Assembly (NCBI GenBank): GCA_022768465.1
Contig: JALELZ010000028.1
Span: forward strand, 1 to 64,000
Direction of reading: 5' to 3'
DNA from: Lachnospiraceae bacterium
Lineage (GTDB): Bacteria > Bacillota > Clostridia > Lachnospirales > Lachnospiraceae
Length of the DNA: 64,000 nucleotides
Part shown: positions 44,217 to 55,130 of the stretch, in pieces
How the letters are laid out: every line of letters starts with the position of its first letter
How positions within the stretch are numbered: position 1 is the first letter of the stretch
The notes under the pieces: generated by a model
The model's input: only the letters and a program-made list of their open reading frames with translations
The model's database searches: none
Told to the model about the DNA's origin: nothing
Translations under genes and position numbers: made by a program

Positions 44217-45062
44217 ATGGGTATAAAGACATATAAGCCTTATACACCTTCAAGAAGACAGATGACCGGTTCTGATTTCTCAGAGATCACAAAGACAACA
44301 CCGGAGAAGTCACTTCTTGCAGGAAAGACAAAGACTGCCGGACGTAATAATCAGGGTAAGATCACTGTAAGACACCACGGCGGCGGAAACAGACAGAAGT
44401 ACAGAATCATCGACTTCAAGAGAAATTCAAAGGACGGTATACCTGCAAAGGTTATCGGAATTGAGTACGATCCTAACAGAACAGCTAATATCGCTCTCAT
44501 CTGTTATGCAGACGGAGATAAGGCATACATCCTTGCACCTCAGGGACTCACAGACGGAATGACCGTTATGAGCGGAGCTGAGGCAGAGGCAAGAGTAGGA
44601 AACTGCCTCCCACTCAGCGCTATTCCGGTTGGTTCAAACATTCACAACATCGAGCTTCTTCCTGGTAAGGGCGGACAGATGGTTCGTTCAGCAGGCAACT
44701 CAGCTCAGCTTATGGCTAAGGAAGGTCAGTATGCAACTCTCAGACTTCCTTCAGGCGAGATGCGTATGGTTCCTATCGAGTGCCGCGCAACAATCGGTAC
44801 TGTGGGAAACGGAGATCACAACCTTATCAACCTTGGTAAGGCAGGCCGTAAGAGACATATGGGCATCAGACCTACAGTTCGCGGTTCTGTTATGAACCCT
44901 AACGACCATCCACACGGAGGTGGAGAGGGACGTGCTCCTATCGGACGTCCGGGTCCATGCACACCATGGGGCAAGCCGGCTCTTGGTCTTAAGACAAGAA
45001 AGAAAAAGAAGTCTTCAAACAAGCTTATCGTAAGAAGACGTGATGGCAGAGCCATTAAGTAA
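44217..45062 (+). CDS. rplB: Ribosomal protein L2
   Basis: A core 50S protein required for subunit association and peptidyl transfer. 281 residues with [20 protein letters not shown] at the N-terminus and the conserved active-site-proximal loop [29 protein letters not shown] lies 13 bases before the start. Confidence 0.97.
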   Translation: MGIKTYKPYTPSRRQMTGSDFSEITKTTPEKSLLAGKTKTAGRNNQGKITVRHHGGGNRQKYRIIDFKRNSKDGIPAKVIGIEYDPNRTANIALICYADGDKAYILAPQGLTDGMTVMSGAEAEARVGNCLPLSAIPVGSNIHNIELLPGKGGQMVRSAGNSAQLMAKEGQYATLRLPSGEMRMVPIECRATIGTVGNGDHNLINLGKAGRKRHMGIRPTVRGSVMNPNDHPHGGGEGRAPIGRPGPCTPWGKPALGLKTRKKKKSSNKLIVRRRDGRAIK

Positions 45063-45080
45063 TAGAGGAGGATAAAGGAT

Positions 45081-45362
45081 ATGTCACATCGTTCATTGAA
45101 AAAGGGACCATTCGCTGATGCATCTCTTCTTAAAAAAGTTGATGCGATGAACGCTTCAGGACAGAAGTCAGTAATCAAGACATGGTCAAGACGTTCTACT
45201 ATCTTCCCACAGATGGTAGGCCTTACAATTGCCGTACATGACGGCAGAAAGCATGTTCCTGTATTTGTAACAGAGGACATGGTTGGACACAAGTTAGGTG
45301 AGTTCGTTGCTACCAGAACCTTCAAGGGTCATGGCAAGGACGAGAAGAAGACAGGCAGATAA
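45081..45362 (+). CDS. rpsS: Ribosomal protein S19
   Basis: A 93-residue 30S head protein contacting S13. [20 protein letters not shown] and [10 protein letters not shown]-like [20 protein letters not shown] identify it. It follows rplB by 18 bases with GAGGAGG before the start. Confidence 0.97.
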   Translation: MSHRSLKKGPFADASLLKKVDAMNASGQKSVIKTWSRRSTIFPQMVGLTIAVHDGRKHVPVFVTEDMVGHKLGEFVATRTFKGHGKDEKKTGR

Positions 45363-45388
45363 GGAACGCGTGAAAGGAGGATTCTAAA

Positions 45389-45778
45389 ATGGCAAAAGGA
45401 CATAGATCACAATATAAGAGAGAAAGAAATGCCGTTAAGGATTTGAGACCGCGCGCTAAGCTTTCTTACGCCAGAGTTCCAGTCCAGAAGGCATGCTTCG
45501 TATTAGATGCAATCAGAGGCAAGGATTTAGAGACCGCATTAGGTATCGTAACATACAACCCAAGATATGCTTCATCCTTAGTTAAGAAGTTACTCGAATC
45601 TGCAGCAGCAAATGCAGAGAATAACAACAACATGGATAGATCAAACCTGTATGTAGCAGAGTGCTACGCAAGCCAGGCACCTACCATGAAGAGAATACAG
45701 CCGAGAGCACAGGGCAGAGCTTACCGCATTTTAAAGCGTACAAGCCACATTACGGTTGTATTAGACGAGAAGAAGTAA
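45389..45778 (+). CDS. rplV: Ribosomal protein L22
   Basis: A 129-residue 50S protein whose beta-hairpin lines the exit tunnel. AKLSYARVPVQKACFVLDAI and the tail MKRIQPRAQGRAYRILKRTS are diagnostic. The hairpin tip is the macrolide-resistance site in other species and appears unaltered. GAAAGGAGG lies before the ATG. Confidence 0.97.
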   Translation: MAKGHRSQYKRERNAVKDLRPRAKLSYARVPVQKACFVLDAIRGKDLETALGIVTYNPRYASSLVKKLLESAAANAENNNNMDRSNLYVAECYASQAPTMKRIQPRAQGRAYRILKRTSHITVVLDEKK

Positions 45779-45790
45779 TAGGAGGAAAGC

Positions 45791-46447
45791 ATGGGACAGA
45801 AAGTTAATCCACACGGCATCAGAGTCGGTGTTATTAAAGACTGGGATTCCAGATGGTTTGCAGATGGCAGAGACTTTGCTGACAATCTTGTTGAAGATTA
45901 CAACATCAGAAAATTCCTCAAGAAGAAGTTAGAGGCAGCTGCAATCTCAAAGATCGAGATCGAGAGAGCAGCTGACAGAGTAAAGGTCATCATCTACACA
46001 GCTAAGCCAGGTATAGTTATAGGTAAGGGCGGAGCAGAGATCGACAAGCTCAAGGGAGAAATCCAGAAGTACACAACAAAGAAGCTCTTTGTTGACATCA
46101 AGGAGATTAAGAGACCGGATAAGGATGCTCAGCTCGTTGCAGAGTCAATCGCAACTCAGCTTGAGAACCGTGTTTCTTTCAGACGTGCCGTAAAGCAGTC
46201 AATGCAGAGAACAATGAAGGCCGGAGCACTTGGTATCAAGGCTCAGGTAAGCGGACGTCTTTCAGGCGCAGATATCGCTCGTTCAGAGTTCTATTCAGAG
46301 GGAACTATTCCTCTTCAGACACTCAGAGCTGATATTGACTACGGCTTTGCTGAGGCCGACACCACTTACGGCAAGCTTGGTGTAAAGGTATGGATCTACA
46401 AGGGTGAGGTCCTTCCACAGAAAAAGAGAGAAGGGAGCGATAAATAA
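45791..46447 (+). CDS. rpsC: Ribosomal protein S3
   Basis: A 218-residue 30S protein at the mRNA entry. The KH motif [15 protein letters not shown] and the C-terminal domain with [20 protein letters not shown] are present. The start [20 protein letters not shown] is standard, with AGGAGG six bases before it. Confidence 0.97.
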   Translation: MGQKVNPHGIRVGVIKDWDSRWFADGRDFADNLVEDYNIRKFLKKKLEAAAISKIEIERAADRVKVIIYTAKPGIVIGKGGAEIDKLKGEIQKYTTKKLFVDIKEIKRPDKDAQLVAESIATQLENRVSFRRAVKQSMQRTMKAGALGIKAQVSGRLSGADIARSEFYSEGTIPLQTLRADIDYGFAEADTTYGKLGVKVWIYKGEVLPQKKREGSDK

Positions 46448-46449
46448 TC

Positions 46450-46887
46450 ATGTTAATGCCAAAGAGAACAAAATATCGTAAGCAGCAGCGTGGTTCTATG
46501 AAGGGCGAAGCTCATAGAGGCAATAAGATCTCTAACGGTGAGTTCGGTCTTGTCGCTACCGAGTCATGCTGGTTAAGATCAAACCAGATCGAGGCAGCCA
46601 GAGTTGCCATGACACGTTACATCAAGCGTGGCGGTCAGGTTTGGATAAAGGTATTCCCGGATAAGCCTGTTACTTCAAAGCCTATTGGAGTACGTATGGG
46701 TAAAGGAAAGGGTTCAGTTGATTACTATGTAGCAGTAGTTAAGCCGGGCCGCGTAATGTTTGAGATCGCCGGAGTACCTGAGGAGACAGCACGTGAAGCA
46801 CTGCGTCTTGCAATGCATAAGTTACCGCTTACATGCAAGATCGCATCAAAAGCAGATTTAGAAGGCGGTGATACGAATGAAAAGTAA
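46450..46887 (+). CDS. rplP: Ribosomal protein L16
   Basis: A 145-residue 50S protein near the A-site tRNA elbow. [18 protein letters not shown] and [20 protein letters not shown] are diagnostic. The ATG is two bases after the rpsC stop, with AAGGGAG in the end of rpsC. Its last 11 bases overlap rpmC. Confidence 0.97.
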   Translation: MLMPKRTKYRKQQRGSMKGEAHRGNKISNGEFGLVATESCWLRSNQIEAARVAMTRYIKRGGQVWIKVFPDKPVTSKPIGVRMGKGKGSVDYYVAVVKPGRVMFEIAGVPEETAREALRLAMHKLPLTCKIASKADLEGGDTNEK

Positions 46888-47083
46888 GAAGTATTTGGAT
46901 GAGCTTATCGCTAAAGACGTACAGGCTTTAAACGAGGATCTCGTATCAGCCAAGAAAGAGCTTTTCAGCTTAAGATTCCAGAACGCAACAAACCAGCTGG
47001 ACAATACCGCAAAGATCAATGAGGTTCGTAAGAACATTGCGCGTATCCAGACAGTTATTGCAAAGAAGCAGAAGGCTGACTAA
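46877..47083 (+). CDS. rpmC: Ribosomal protein L29
   Basis: A 68-residue two-helix 50S protein next to L23 at the tunnel exit. [20 protein letters not shown] and [13 protein letters not shown] are the family helices. The start at 46877 ([10 protein letters not shown]) is preferred to an in-frame codon at 46868 because AAGGCGGTG precedes it. It overlaps the rplP end and is translationally coupled. Confidence 0.96.
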   Translation: MKSKKYLDELIAKDVQALNEDLVSAKKELFSLRFQNATNQLDNTAKINEVRKNIARIQTVIAKKQKAD

Positions 47084-47107
47084 TCAAAGGAAAGGAGAAC
47101 ATTAATC

Positions 47108-47362
47108 GTGGAAAGAAATCTTAGAAAAACACGTACCGGTAAGGTAGTAAGCAATAAGATGGACAAGACCATTACTGTTGCTATTCAGGACAATGTTAAG
47201 CATCCTTTGATCGGTAAAATCGTTAAAAAGACCTACAAGCTCAAGGCTCATGATGAGAACAATGAGTGCAATGAGGGCGATATTGTAGAAGTTATGGAGA
47301 CCAGACCTCAGTCAAAGACTAAGAGATGGAGACTCGTAAAGATCGTTGAGAGAGCTAAATAA
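47108..47362 (+). CDS. rpsQ: Ribosomal protein S17
   Basis: An 84-residue OB-fold 30S protein ([36 protein letters not shown]). It starts with GTG. AAAGGAGAAC lies upstream, and no ATG fits the conserved N-terminus MERNLRK. Confidence 0.97.
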   Translation: MERNLRKTRTGKVVSNKMDKTITVAIQDNVKHPLIGKIVKKTYKLKAHDENNECNEGDIVEVMETRPQSKTKRWRLVKIVERAK

Positions 47363-47380
47363 TCAGAAAGGAGTAACATT

Positions 47381-47749
47381 ATGGTACAGCAGGAATCCAG
47401 ACTTAAGGTCGCTGATAATACCGGTGCTAAGGAACTCCTTTGCATAAGAGTATGCGGTGGCTCAACAAGAAGATATGCCCGCATCGGTGACGTTATAGTT
47501 GCTTCTGTAAAGGACGCTACACCGGGCGGAGTTGTTAAGAAGGGCGACGTTGTTAAGGCTGTCGTTGTTCGTACAGTTCAGAAGACACGCAGAGCAAACG
47601 GAGCTTATATCCGTTTCGACGAGAATGCAGCAGTTATCATTAAGGATGACAAGACACCTCGTGGAACACGTATTTTCGGACCGGTTGCAAGAGAGCTCCG
47701 TGATCATCAGTTCATGAAGATCGTTTCACTTGCTCCGGAAGTATTATAA
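47381..47749 (+). CDS. rplN: Ribosomal protein L14
   Basis: A 122-residue 50S protein at the subunit interface. [20 protein letters not shown] and [20 protein letters not shown] are diagnostic. AGAAAGGAG is just before the ATG. Confidence 0.97.
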   Translation: MVQQESRLKVADNTGAKELLCIRVCGGSTRRYARIGDVIVASVKDATPGGVVKKGDVVKAVVVRTVQKTRRANGAYIRFDENAAVIIKDDKTPRGTRIFGPVARELRDHQFMKIVSLAPEVL

Positions 47750-47759
47750 GGAGGGCCCT

Positions 47760-48065
47760 ATGTTAAAGATTAAAAAAGACGACATGGTCAAGGTCATTGC
47801 CGGCAAGGACAAGGGCAAGGAAGGTAAGGTCCTCAGCGTTGATACCGACAAGAAGAAGATCGTTGTTGAAGGCTGCAATGTAATTACAAAGCACACAAAG
47901 CCAAACGTTGCTAACCCACAGGGCGGTATCGTTAAGAAGGAAGCTGCAATGGACATTTCAAACGTTATGCTCGTTGTTGATGGCCAGACTACAAAGGTTG
48001 GCTTCAAGGTAGAGGATGGCAAAAAGGTTCGTGTAGCAAAGAAGACCGGCAAGGTCTTAGCTTGA
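47760..48065 (+). CDS. rplX: Ribosomal protein L24
   Basis: A 101-residue KOW-domain assembly-initiator protein of the 50S ([32 protein letters not shown]). The start at 47760 follows AAGGAGGGCCCT. An in-frame ATG at 47730 lies in rplN and lacks a site. Confidence 0.97.
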   Translation: MLKIKKDDMVKVIAGKDKGKEGKVLSVDTDKKKIVVEGCNVITKHTKPNVANPQGGIVKKEAAMDISNVMLVVDGQTTKVGFKVEDGKKVRVAKKTGKVLA

Positions 48066-48084
48066 TAGAAAGGAGGAAAAAACT

Positions 48085-48624
48085 GTGGCCAGATTAAAGG
48101 AAATCTATAATTCAGAGATCAGGGAAGCTATGCAGCAGAAGTTCGGTTATAAGAACGCCATGGAGATCCCTAAGTTAGAGAAGATCGTAATCAACATGGG
48201 TGTTGGCGAAGCAAAGGAAAATGCCAAGGTTTTGGACTCTGCTGTCAAGGACATGGAGACGATTTCAGGACAGCATGCCATCATCACAAAGGCAAGAAAG
48301 TCTATTGCTAACTTCAAGCTCCGTGAGGGAATGCCTATCGGATGCAAGGTTACACTTCGCGGTGAGAAGATGTACGATTTTGCTGATCGTCTTATCAACC
48401 TTTCACTTCCTCGTGTACGTGACTTCAGAGGTGTTAACCCTAACTCATTCGACGGAAGAGGAAACTATGCTCTCGGACTTAAGGAGCAGCTTATATTCCC
48501 TGAGATCGAGTTCGATAAGGTAGACAGAACAAGAGGAATGGACATTATCTTCGTTACAACAGCAAAGACTGACGAAGAAGCAAAAGAGCTGTTGAGACTT
48601 TTCAACATGCCTTTCGCTAAATAA
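48085..48624 (+). CDS. rplE: Ribosomal protein L5
   Basis: A 179-residue 50S protein binding 5S rRNA and P-site t[23 protein letters not shown] and [20 protein letters not shown] are diagnostic. GTG start with AAAGGAGG upstream. Confidence 0.97.
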   Translation: MARLKEIYNSEIREAMQQKFGYKNAMEIPKLEKIVINMGVGEAKENAKVLDSAVKDMETISGQHAIITKARKSIANFKLREGMPIGCKVTLRGEKMYDFADRLINLSLPRVRDFRGVNPNSFDGRGNYALGLKEQLIFPEIEFDKVDRTRGMDIIFVTTAKTDEEAKELLRLFNMPFAK

Positions 48625-48640
48625 GGAGGAGCAGTAGAAA

Positions 48641-48826
48641 ATGGCAAAGACTTCCATGAAAATTAAGCAGCAGCGTCCTGCAAAGTTCTCAACAAGAGCT
48701 TACAACAGATGCAGAATCTGCGGAAGACCTCATGCTTACCTCAGAAAGTACGGCATCTGCCGTATCTGCTTCAGAGAGCTTGCTTACAAGGGTGAGATCC
48801 CTGGAGTAAAGAAGGCTAGCTGGTAA
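48641..48826 (+). CDS. rpsZ: Ribosomal protein S14, zinc-binding type
   Basis: The 61-residue short S14 with four cysteines in [20 protein letters not shown], i.e. the Zn-binding form. A zinc-free S14 paralogue, if present for zinc limitation, is not in this window. AAGGAGGAG precedes the start. Confidence 0.97.
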   Translation: MAKTSMKIKQQRPAKFSTRAYNRCRICGRPHAYLRKYGICRICFRELAYKGEIPGVKKASW

Positions 48827-48963
48827 GTAAAGTATATAGGCGGTTAAACAATGAGATCTGTGATCGGCTGTTAGCTTGATCCGGATTTCTCATTGGATAG
48901 CCGGAGCTTATAGATATACACCAAACTAACGGATATCACATTTAAAGAAAGGAATTTACAAAA
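48827..48963 (+). promoter_or_regulatory. Structured spacer between S14 and S8 genes
   Basis: This 137-base gap, long for the operon, can fold with CAATGAGA (about 48847-48854) pairing with TCTCATTG (about 48888-48895), plus a GGCT/AGCC-type outer pairing. In E. coli S8 represses the spc operon at an mRNA site, so a site directly before rpsH would be a plausible S8 target. This is inference from position and folding by eye. Confidence 0.35.
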
Positions 48964-49359
48964 ATGAGTGATCCAATTGCAGATATGCTTACGAGAATCC
49001 GTAATGCAAACATGCGCAAGCATGACACAGTTGATGTACCTGTATCAAAGATGAAGCTTTCAATCGCTGACATCCTCGTAAACGAGGGTTATATTGAGAA
49101 GTATGAGATCGTTGGAGAAGGTCATCAGAAGAACATCAGAATTACACTCAAGTACACAGCAAACAAGGCTGAGAGAGTAATCTCAGGTCTTAAGAGAATT
49201 TCTAAGCCGGGTCTCAGAGTTTATGCCGGCAAGGAGAACATGCCAAAGGTACTTGGCGGACTCGGAACAGCTATCGTTTCAACTAATGAAGGCGTTATCA
49301 CCGATAAAGAGGCTCGTAAGAAGGGTGTCGGCGGTGAGGTACTTTGCTTCATCTGGTAA
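48964..49359 (+). CDS. rpsH: Ribosomal protein S8
   Basis: A 131-residue 30S assembly protein and known autogenous regulator of spc operons. [20 protein letters not shown] and the C-terminal [13 protein letters not shown], followed by GGEVLCFIW, are diagnostic. AAGAAAGGAA precedes the ATG. Confidence 0.97.
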   Translation: MSDPIADMLTRIRNANMRKHDTVDVPVSKMKLSIADILVNEGYIEKYEIVGEGHQKNIRITLKYTANKAERVISGLKRISKPGLRVYAGKENMPKVLGGLGTAIVSTNEGVITDKEARKKGVGGEVLCFIW

Positions 49360-49406
49360 TATCTGAAAACGTGCGTTGCACGACAATTTAAGAAGGAGGA
49401 AATAAC

Positions 49407-49949
49407 ATGTCACGTATAGGAAGAATGCCGATAGCTATACCGGCTGGCGTTACCGTTACAATCGCTGACGGCAATGTTGTGACAGTAAAGGGTCCTAAGG
49501 GAGAGCTTACAAGAACATTCGCTCATGAGCTTACAATCGAGCAGAAGGACAACGAGATCATCGTTTCACGTCCTAACGATGTAAAGAGAATCAAGGCTCT
49601 TCACGGACTTACAAGATCACTTTTACATAATATGGTCGTAGGAACATCTGAGGGATATCAGAAGGTTCTCGAGATCAATGGTGTAGGTTACAGAGCTGCT
49701 AAGCAGGGAAAGGTACTTACACTTAACCTTGGATACTCACATCCTGTTGAGATGACTGACCCTGAAGGAATCGAGACTGTCATGGAAGGACAGAACAAGA
49801 TCATCGTTAAGGGTATCTCAAAGGAAAAGGTCGGACAGTATGCAGCCGAGATCCGTACAAAGAGACCACCGGAGCCATATAAGGGCAAGGGAATCAAGTA
49901 CGATGACGAGCATATCAGACGTAAGGTCGGCAAGACTGGTAAGAAGTAA
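49407..49949 (+). CDS. rplF: Ribosomal protein L6
   Basis: A 180-residue two-domain 50S protein near the factor-binding site. [18 protein letters not shown] and the C-terminal [20 protein letters not shown] are diagnostic. AAGGAGGAAATAAC before the ATG. Confidence 0.97.
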   Translation: MSRIGRMPIAIPAGVTVTIADGNVVTVKGPKGELTRTFAHELTIEQKDNEIIVSRPNDVKRIKALHGLTRSLLHNMVVGTSEGYQKVLEINGVGYRAAKQGKVLTLNLGYSHPVEMTDPEGIETVMEGQNKIIVKGISKEKVGQYAAEIRTKRPPEPYKGKGIKYDDEHIRRKVGKTGKK

Positions 49950-49966
49950 TCTAAGGAGAGTATAAG

Positions 49967-50332
49967 ATGATTAATAAGGTTTCAAAGAGCGAAATTCGCA
50001 GGAAGAAGCACGCAAGACTCCGCAACCGCATCTCAGGCACAGCAGAGAAGCCACGTCTTAGCGTTTTCAGAAGTAATAATCATATGTATGCTCAGATTAT
50101 TGATGATACTGTAGGCAATACAATTTGCTCAGCATCAACACTTGACAAGGATGCCAAGGATCTTGAGTATACAGACAATGTAGAAGCAGCTGCATTTGTT
50201 GGAAAGACAATCGCTGAGAAGGCTCTTGCAAAGGGCATCAAGGAAGTTGTTTTCGACAGAGGCGGATTCATCTATCACGGTAAAATACAGGCACTTGCTG
50301 ATGCAGCACGTGAAGCCGGACTCGAATTCTAA
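49967..50332 (+). CDS. rplR: Ribosomal protein L18
   Basis: A 121-residue 5S rRNA-binding 50S protein ([40 protein letters not shown]). AAGGAGAG lies eight bases before the start. Confidence 0.97.
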   Translation: MINKVSKSEIRRKKHARLRNRISGTAEKPRLSVFRSNNHMYAQIIDDTVGNTICSASTLDKDAKDLEYTDNVEAAAFVGKTIAEKALAKGIKEVVFDRGGFIYHGKIQALADAAREAGLEF

Positions 50333-50347
50333 GGGGGAAGGAACAAT

Positions 50348-50857
50348 ATGAAGAGAGAAATTATCGATCCTAAGTCATTAGAATTGAACGACAAGGTTGT
50401 TGCCATCAAGCGTGTTTCAAAGACCGTTAAGGGCGGACGTACAATGAGATTCCAGGCTCTTGTAGTTGTTGGAGACGGCAACGGACATGTAGGAGCAGGA
50501 ATCGGTAAGGCAGCTGAAGTTCCGGAGGCTATTCGTAAGGGTAAGGAAGCAGCTATCAAGAATATCGTTAGCGTTCCGCTCGACAAGAACAGCTCTGTAC
50601 CTCACGACTTCACAGGAATCTTCGGAAGTGCAACAGTACTTCTTAAGAGAGCTCCAGAAGGTACCGGTGTTATCGCCGGAGGCCCTGCTCGTGCGGTAAT
50701 CGAGCTTGCCGGAATTAAGAACATCCGTACCAAGGCACTTGGCTCAAACAATAAGGTTAACTGCGTACTTGCTACGATCGAAGGACTTAAGTCAATGAAG
50801 ACTCCTGAGCAGTATGCTGCCCTCAGAGGCAAGACTGTCGGCGAGATTCTCGGTTAA
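50348..50857 (+). CDS. rpsE: Ribosomal protein S5
   Basis: A 169-residue 30S protein important for decoding accuracy. [20 protein letters not shown] and [20 protein letters not shown] are diagnostic. The loop targeted by spectinomycin-resistance mutations reads VSKTVKGG, i.e. unaltered. GGGGGAAGGAAC precedes the start. Confidence 0.97.
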   Translation: MKREIIDPKSLELNDKVVAIKRVSKTVKGGRTMRFQALVVVGDGNGHVGAGIGKAAEVPEAIRKGKEAAIKNIVSVPLDKNSSVPHDFTGIFGSATVLLKRAPEGTGVIAGGPARAVIELAGIKNIRTKALGSNNKVNCVLATIEGLKSMKTPEQYAALRGKTVGEILG

Positions 50858-50874
50858 ACAGGAGGTTAAAAGAG

Positions 50875-51057
50875 ATGGCAGAAAAATTAAAAGTAACTCT
50901 TATCAAGTCTCCTATAGGTGCTGTTCCGAAGAACGCTAAGACTGTAGCTGCACTTGGTCTTCACAAGATCAATTCTACCAATGAGCTTCCAGACAATGCT
51001 GCTGTTAGAGGCATGCTCAGACAGGTTGCTCACATGGTTAAAGTAGAAGAGCTTTGA
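50875..51057 (+). CDS. rpmD: Ribosomal protein L30
   Basis: A 60-residue 50S protein ([35 protein letters not shown]). ACAGGAGG is 10 bases before the ATG. Confidence 0.96.
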   Translation: MAEKLKVTLIKSPIGAVPKNAKTVAALGLHKINSTNELPDNAAVRGMLRQVAHMVKVEEL

Positions 51058-51073
51058 TCGGAGGGGGTAAAAG

Positions 51074-51514
51074 ATGGAATTATCAAATTTAAGACCTGCT
51101 GAAGGTTCTAAGCATAAGGCCAATTTCAGAAAGGGCCGCGGTACAGGATCAGGTAACGGTAAGACAGCCGGTTACGGACACAAGGGTCAGAAGGCACGTT
51201 CAGGCGCTCCAAGACCTGGATTCGAGGGTGGCCAGATGCCACTTTACAGAAGACTTCCTAAGAGAGGCTTCACAAACAGAAACAGAGTTGACTATGCTGA
51301 GCTTAACATCAGCAGACTCAACGCTTTCGAGGACGGTGCAACAGTAGATGTTGAGATGCTCTGCACAATGGGTATCATCAAGGATCTCCGCAGCGGACTT
51401 AAGATTTTAGGCAGAGGAGAGCTCACAAAGAAGCTTACAGTAAAGGCTAACGCTTTCTCAGAGACTGCTAAGCAGAAGATTGAGGCATGCGGCGGTACCT
51501 GCGAGGTAATCTGA
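51074..51514 (+). CDS. rplO: Ribosomal protein L15
   Basis: A 146-residue late-assembly 50S protein with the glycine-rich extended N-terminus ([20 protein letters not shown]) and [23 protein letters not shown] precedes the start. secY begins one base after the stop. Confidence 0.97.
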   Translation: MELSNLRPAEGSKHKANFRKGRGTGSGNGKTAGYGHKGQKARSGAPRPGFEGGQMPLYRRLPKRGFTNRNRVDYAELNISRLNAFEDGATVDVEMLCTMGIIKDLRSGLKILGRGELTKKLTVKANAFSETAKQKIEACGGTCEVI

Positions 51515-51515
51515 T

Positions 51516-52835
51516 ATGTGGAATCTTCTGAAAAATGCGTGGAAGGTAGTAGAAGTACGTAAGAAACTGCTCTATACATTTATGATACTGGTTATCATAA
51601 GATTTGGATCAGTTCTTCCGGTGCCGGGTGTTAATACCGGATACTTCGCAAGTCTGTTCAGTAATCTGAGCGGCACTGACGCATTCGGATGGTTCAATGC
51701 AATGACCGGTGGATCTTTTGAAGATCTATCGATCTTTGCGTTAAGCATTACACCTTATATCACTTCATCCATCATAATGCAGCTTCTTACCATAGCGATT
51801 CCTAAGCTTGAGGAACTGCAGAAAGACGGAGAAGAGGGACGTAAAAAAATAGCTGAGTATACAAGATATGTTACGGTTGCTCTTGCTCTTTTAGAGTCAA
51901 CAGCTATGGCTATAGGATTCGGCGGCAAGGGACTTCTTTATAACTTTAATGCGGCAAGCGTTATTGTCTGCATAGTTACAATGACAGCCGGCTCAGCGCT
52001 TCTTATGTGGTTTGGTGAGAGAATCAACGACAATGGTATCGGAAACGGTATTTCCATCGTGCTTCTTTTCAACATCCTTTCCTCACTCCCGGATGATCTT
52101 GGTTCGATCTACAATACATTTGTCAGAAATGACAATATTGCGGTCGCAGTTGTAATGGCGATAATAGTTATCGCATGCATTTCAGCACTTTTCGTATTTA
52201 CAATCGTGCTGAATGACGCAAAAAGAATCATTCCTGTTCAGTATTCAAGAAAGATGCAGGGACGCAGACAGGTTGGCGGTGCAGGATCAAATATTCCGCT
52301 CAAGGTCAATACTGCAGGTGTTATGCCGGTAATCTTTGCATCATCGATTATGTCGATACCTTCCATGATCAGCCAGTTTGTTACAGTTGATTATTCAACT
52401 GCGGCAGGCAAGTTCCTTATGATAATGAGCTCTGGCTATTGGTGCAGAAGAGAGTATCCCTGGACAAATATCGGTCTCGTAATCTATCTTGCTCTTATAA
52501 TTGCATTTGCATACTTCTATACAAGCATCTCATTCAATCCGCTTGAGGTTGCTAATAATATGAAGAAAAGCGGCGGATTCATACCGGGACTAAGACCTGG
52601 CAGACAGACAAGTGACTATCTTTCAAAAATACTTACATATATCGTATTCATCGGTGCTGTAGGTCTTTGCGTAGTCGCTGTTGTACCTATTATTGCATCA
52701 GGAATATTCGGCCTCGGACGCCTTTCATTCACAGGAACATCACTTATCATTATTACTTCGGTTGTTATTGAAACACTGAAGTCACTGGAATCACAGCTTC
52801 TTGTAAGAAACTACAAGGGATTCCTTAATGACTAA
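51516..52835 (+). CDS. secY: Protein translocase channel subunit SecY
   Basis: The 439-residue pore protein of the Sec translocon, with ten transmembrane helices. Recognisable parts are [56 protein letters not shown], the basic cytosolic loop [14 protein letters not shown]-like [18 protein letters not shown], and [19 protein letters not shown]. It is one base after rplO, with GAGG inside the end of that gene. adk follows. The signal peptides of the window's wall proteins would use this channel. Confidence 0.97.
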   Translation: MWNLLKNAWKVVEVRKKLLYTFMILVIIRFGSVLPVPGVNTGYFASLFSNLSGTDAFGWFNAMTGGSFEDLSIFALSITPYITSSIIMQLLTIAIPKLEELQKDGEEGRKKIAEYTRYVTVALALLESTAMAIGFGGKGLLYNFNAASVIVCIVTMTAGSALLMWFGERINDNGIGNGISIVLLFNILSSLPDDLGSIYNTFVRNDNIAVAVVMAIIVIACISALFVFTIVLNDAKRIIPVQYSRKMQGRRQVGGAGSNIPLKVNTAGVMPVIFASSIMSIPSMISQFVTVDYSTAAGKFLMIMSSGYWCRREYPWTNIGLVIYLALIIAFAYFYTSISFNPLEVANNMKKSGGFIPGLRPGRQTSDYLSKILTYIVFIGAVGLCVVAVVPIIASGIFGLGRLSFTGTSLIIITSVVIETLKSLESQLLVRNYKGFLND

Positions 52836-52845
52836 GAGGGGCATT

Positions 52846-53487
52846 ATGAAAATTGTTATGTTAGGTGCGCCTGGTGCCGGCAAGGGTACGCAGGCACTGA
52901 ATATAGCTAAAGAATATGGAATTCCGCACATTAGTACGGGAGACATTTTCAGAGCAAACATTAAAAATCAGACAGAGCTTGGCATGAAAGCCAAAGAGTA
53001 TATGGATAAGGGAGCTTTAGTTCCGGATGAGGTTACGATAGGAATGCTTCTTAGCCGTATAGAAGAGGATGACTGCAAAAACGGATTCGTACTTGACGGA
53101 TTCCCACGCACAATTCCTCAGGCTGACTCCCTTAAAAAAGCTCTTTCCGATAAGAATACCAAGATCGACTTTGCTGTAGACATCGAGGTTCCGGATGAGG
53201 ATATCATCAACAGAATGTCCGGAAGACGTGCCTGCACAAAGTGCGGCGGAACGTATCACATCGTGTTCAATCCTCCGAAGCAGGAAGGAATCTGTGATAA
53301 CTGTGGTTCTGAGCTCGTACAGCGAGCTGACGATAAGCCTGAAACAGTCCTTGAGAGACTTAAGACTTATCACGAATTGACACAGCCTCTTATCGACTTC
53401 TATAAGCAGGAAAACGTTCTCGTCGAGGTTGATGGAACAAAGAAGCCGTCAGAAGTTTTGGAAGACATACTGGGAGCGCTTAAATAA
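52846..53487 (+). CDS. adk: Adenylate kinase
   Basis: Converts AMP and ATP to two ADP. 213 residues of the long, zinc-bearing Gram-positive type. P-loop [15 protein letters not shown]-site [22 protein letters not shown] region [20 protein letters not shown] with cysteine pairs CxxC and CDNCG that should bind zinc. Start 52846 is taken because AGAGGGG lies just before it. An in-frame ATG at 52828 is inside secY. Confidence 0.96.
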   Translation: MKIVMLGAPGAGKGTQALNIAKEYGIPHISTGDIFRANIKNQTELGMKAKEYMDKGALVPDEVTIGMLLSRIEEDDCKNGFVLDGFPRTIPQADSLKKALSDKNTKIDFAVDIEVPDEDIINRMSGRRACTKCGGTYHIVFNPPKQEGICDNCGSELVQRADDKPETVLERLKTYHELTQPLIDFYKQENVLVEVDGTKKPSEVLEDILGALK

Positions 53488-53488
53488 A

Positions 53489-54268
53489 ATGGTTACGATA
53501 AAGTCGGATCAGGAAGTAGAATTAATGAGAGAGGCCGGACTCATCCTTGCAAAGGTCCACAAGGAGCTTGAAGGTATAGTGAGACCGGGCATCAGTACAC
53601 TCGATATTGATAAGGCATGCGAAAAGATAATTCGCGGATATAATTGCATTCCTTCATTTAAAGGATACGGCGGTTTTCCTGCATCTGCATGTGTATCTGT
53701 CAATGAAGAGGTTGTACACGGAATTCCTTGCAAGGACAGAATTCTTCAGGAGGGTGACATTGTATCAATAGATACAGGTGTTATCTGGAAGGGTTGGCAG
53801 TCAGATGCGGCACGAACTCATGCGGTAGGAAAGATATCAGGAGAGCATCAGGATCTCATCGACAGGACGAGAGAGAGCTTTTTCAGGGGAATCAAGGCTG
53901 CTGTAGCAGGAAACCATGTCAATGACATCGGCAGAGCTGTTGAGGATTATATCTCACAGTTTGGCTACGGCATCGTAGAAGACCTTGTAGGGCACGGTAT
54001 CGGACAAGAGATGCACGAGGATCCGGAGGTTCCGAACTTTACCTGCGCAAGACGCGGGATCAGGCTCAGAAAGAATATGACTATTGCTGTTGAGCCAATG
54101 ATCAATATGGGTACATATGCTGTTGAGGAGCTTGATAACGGCTGGACCTTTGTCAGCACAGACAGAAAGTACTCAGCGCATTATGAGAACACCATTTTGA
54201 TAAGAGAAGGTGAACCAGAGGTATTATCGCTTCTGCCGGAAGAAAAGAAGCTTTACGGAGTTTTATAG
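53489..54268 (+). CDS. map: Methionine aminopeptidase type I
   Basis: Removes the initiator methionine from nascent proteins. 259 residues. Metal ligands are visible as the Asp pair in [19 protein letters not shown], the His of [17 protein letters not shown], and glutamates in VEPMINMG and HYENTILI. The start at 53489 gives [17 protein letters not shown], one base after the adk stop. An in-frame ATG at 53429 would overlap adk. There is no KOW-domain gene between map and infA. Confidence 0.96.
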   Translation: MVTIKSDQEVELMREAGLILAKVHKELEGIVRPGISTLDIDKACEKIIRGYNCIPSFKGYGGFPASACVSVNEEVVHGIPCKDRILQEGDIVSIDTGVIWKGWQSDAARTHAVGKISGEHQDLIDRTRESFFRGIKAAVAGNHVNDIGRAVEDYISQFGYGIVEDLVGHGIGQEMHEDPEVPNFTCARRGIRLRKNMTIAVEPMINMGTYAVEELDNGWTFVSTDRKYSAHYENTILIREGEPEVLSLLPEEKKLYGVL

Positions 54269-54278
54269 GGAGGTAAGG

Positions 54279-54497
54279 ATGTCTAAAGCAGACGTCATCG
54301 AACTGGAAGGCACAGTTGTAGAGAAATTGCCAAATGCAATGTTCTCTGTAGAACTGGAAAACGGACACCAGGTACTGGCTCATATCAGCGGAAAGCTGCG
54401 CATGAACTACATAAGGATTCTGCCTGGAGACAAAGTTACTCTTGAAATGAGCCCGTATGACCTCTCCAAAGCAAGAATCATTTGGAGAGATAAATAA
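54279..54497 (+). CDS. infA: Translation initiation factor IF-1
   Basis: A 72-residue OB-fold factor that binds the A site of the 30S subunit ([39 protein letters not shown]). Start 54279 follows AGGGAGGTAAGG. The in-frame upstream ATG at 54210 lies inside map. Confidence 0.97.
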   Translation: MSKADVIELEGTVVEKLPNAMFSVELENGHQVLAHISGKLRMNYIRILPGDKVTLEMSPYDLSKARIIWRDK

Positions 54498-54546
54498 TTG
54501 GACTAAAAAAAACACATAATACTCATAATCCGGATGAAGCGACTTA

Positions 54547-54575
54547 TTGCATCAATGGCGAATTATTGTTATAAT
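54547..54575 (+). promoter_or_regulatory. Internal promoter before rpmJ and the alpha operon
   Basis: TTGCAT, 17 bases and a perfect TATAAT lie in the 135-base infA-rpmJ gap. The -10 region is flanked by ATCCGGAT and ATCCGG, which can pair around it. It would allow rpmJ-rpsM-rpsK-rpsD-rpoA-rplQ to be transcribed separately from the S10-spc part. Confidence 0.6.
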
Positions 54576-54632
54576 GCTATGGCAACTTTATCCGGGATGG
54601 GTTTAGTGTGTCAAGAAAGAAGGGAGATTGTA

Positions 54633-54746
54633 ATGAAAGTCAGATCTTCAGTAAAGCCTATATGCGAAAAGTGTAAGGTTATCAAAAGAAAGGGCGTTAT
54701 CAGAATTATCTGTGAGAACCCTAAGCACAAACAGAGACAAGGTTAA
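54633..54746 (+). CDS. rpmJ: Ribosomal protein L36, zinc-binding type
   Basis: A 37-residue 50S protein ([32 protein letters not shown]) with the Cys-Cys-Cys-His zinc ligands. Start 54633 has AAGGGAG eight bases upstream. A longer in-frame reading from 54534 would cross the promoter. Confidence 0.97.
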   Translation: MKVRSSVKPICEKCKVIKRKGVIRIICENPKHKQRQG

Positions 54747-54761
54747 TTAAGGAGGAGAAAC

Positions 54762-55130
54762 ATGGCTCGTATTGCAGGTGTGGACCTTCCAAGAGAGAAG
54801 CGTGTTGAGATCGGTCTTACATACATTTATGGTATCGGACTTCACTCATCACAGCGTATTCTTAAGGAAGCAGATGTAAATCCTGATACTCGTGTCAAGG
54901 ATCTTACTGATGACGAGGTTAAGAGACTTGCGGAAGTGATTTCTGAGACTCAGGTTGTAGAGGGTGATTTAAGAAGAGAAATCGCTACAAACATTAAGAG
55001 ACTTCAGGAAATCGGATGCTATCGCGGAATCCGTCACAGAAAGGGACTTCCGGTACGCGGACAGAAGACAAAGACAAATGCCCGTACACGTAAGGGTCCT
55101 AAGAAGACAGTAGCAAACAAGAAGAAGTAA
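54762..55130 (+). CDS. rpsM: Ribosomal protein S13
   Basis: A 122-residue 30S head protein contacting P-site t[23 protein letters not shown] and [20 protein letters not shown] are diagnostic. AAGGAGGAGAAAC precedes the ATG. Confidence 0.97.
   Translation: MARIAGVDLPREKRVEIGLTYIYGIGLHSSQRILKEADVNPDTRVKDLTDDEVKRLAEVISETQVVEGDLRREIATNIKRLQEIGCYRGIRHRKGLPVRGQKTKTNARTRKGPKKTVANKKK

Noticed and set aside
53429-53488. Longer N-terminus of methionine aminopeptidase
   Set aside because: It would overlap adk by 59 bases, and the added residues do not resemble the family. The ATG at 53489 gives the standard start.
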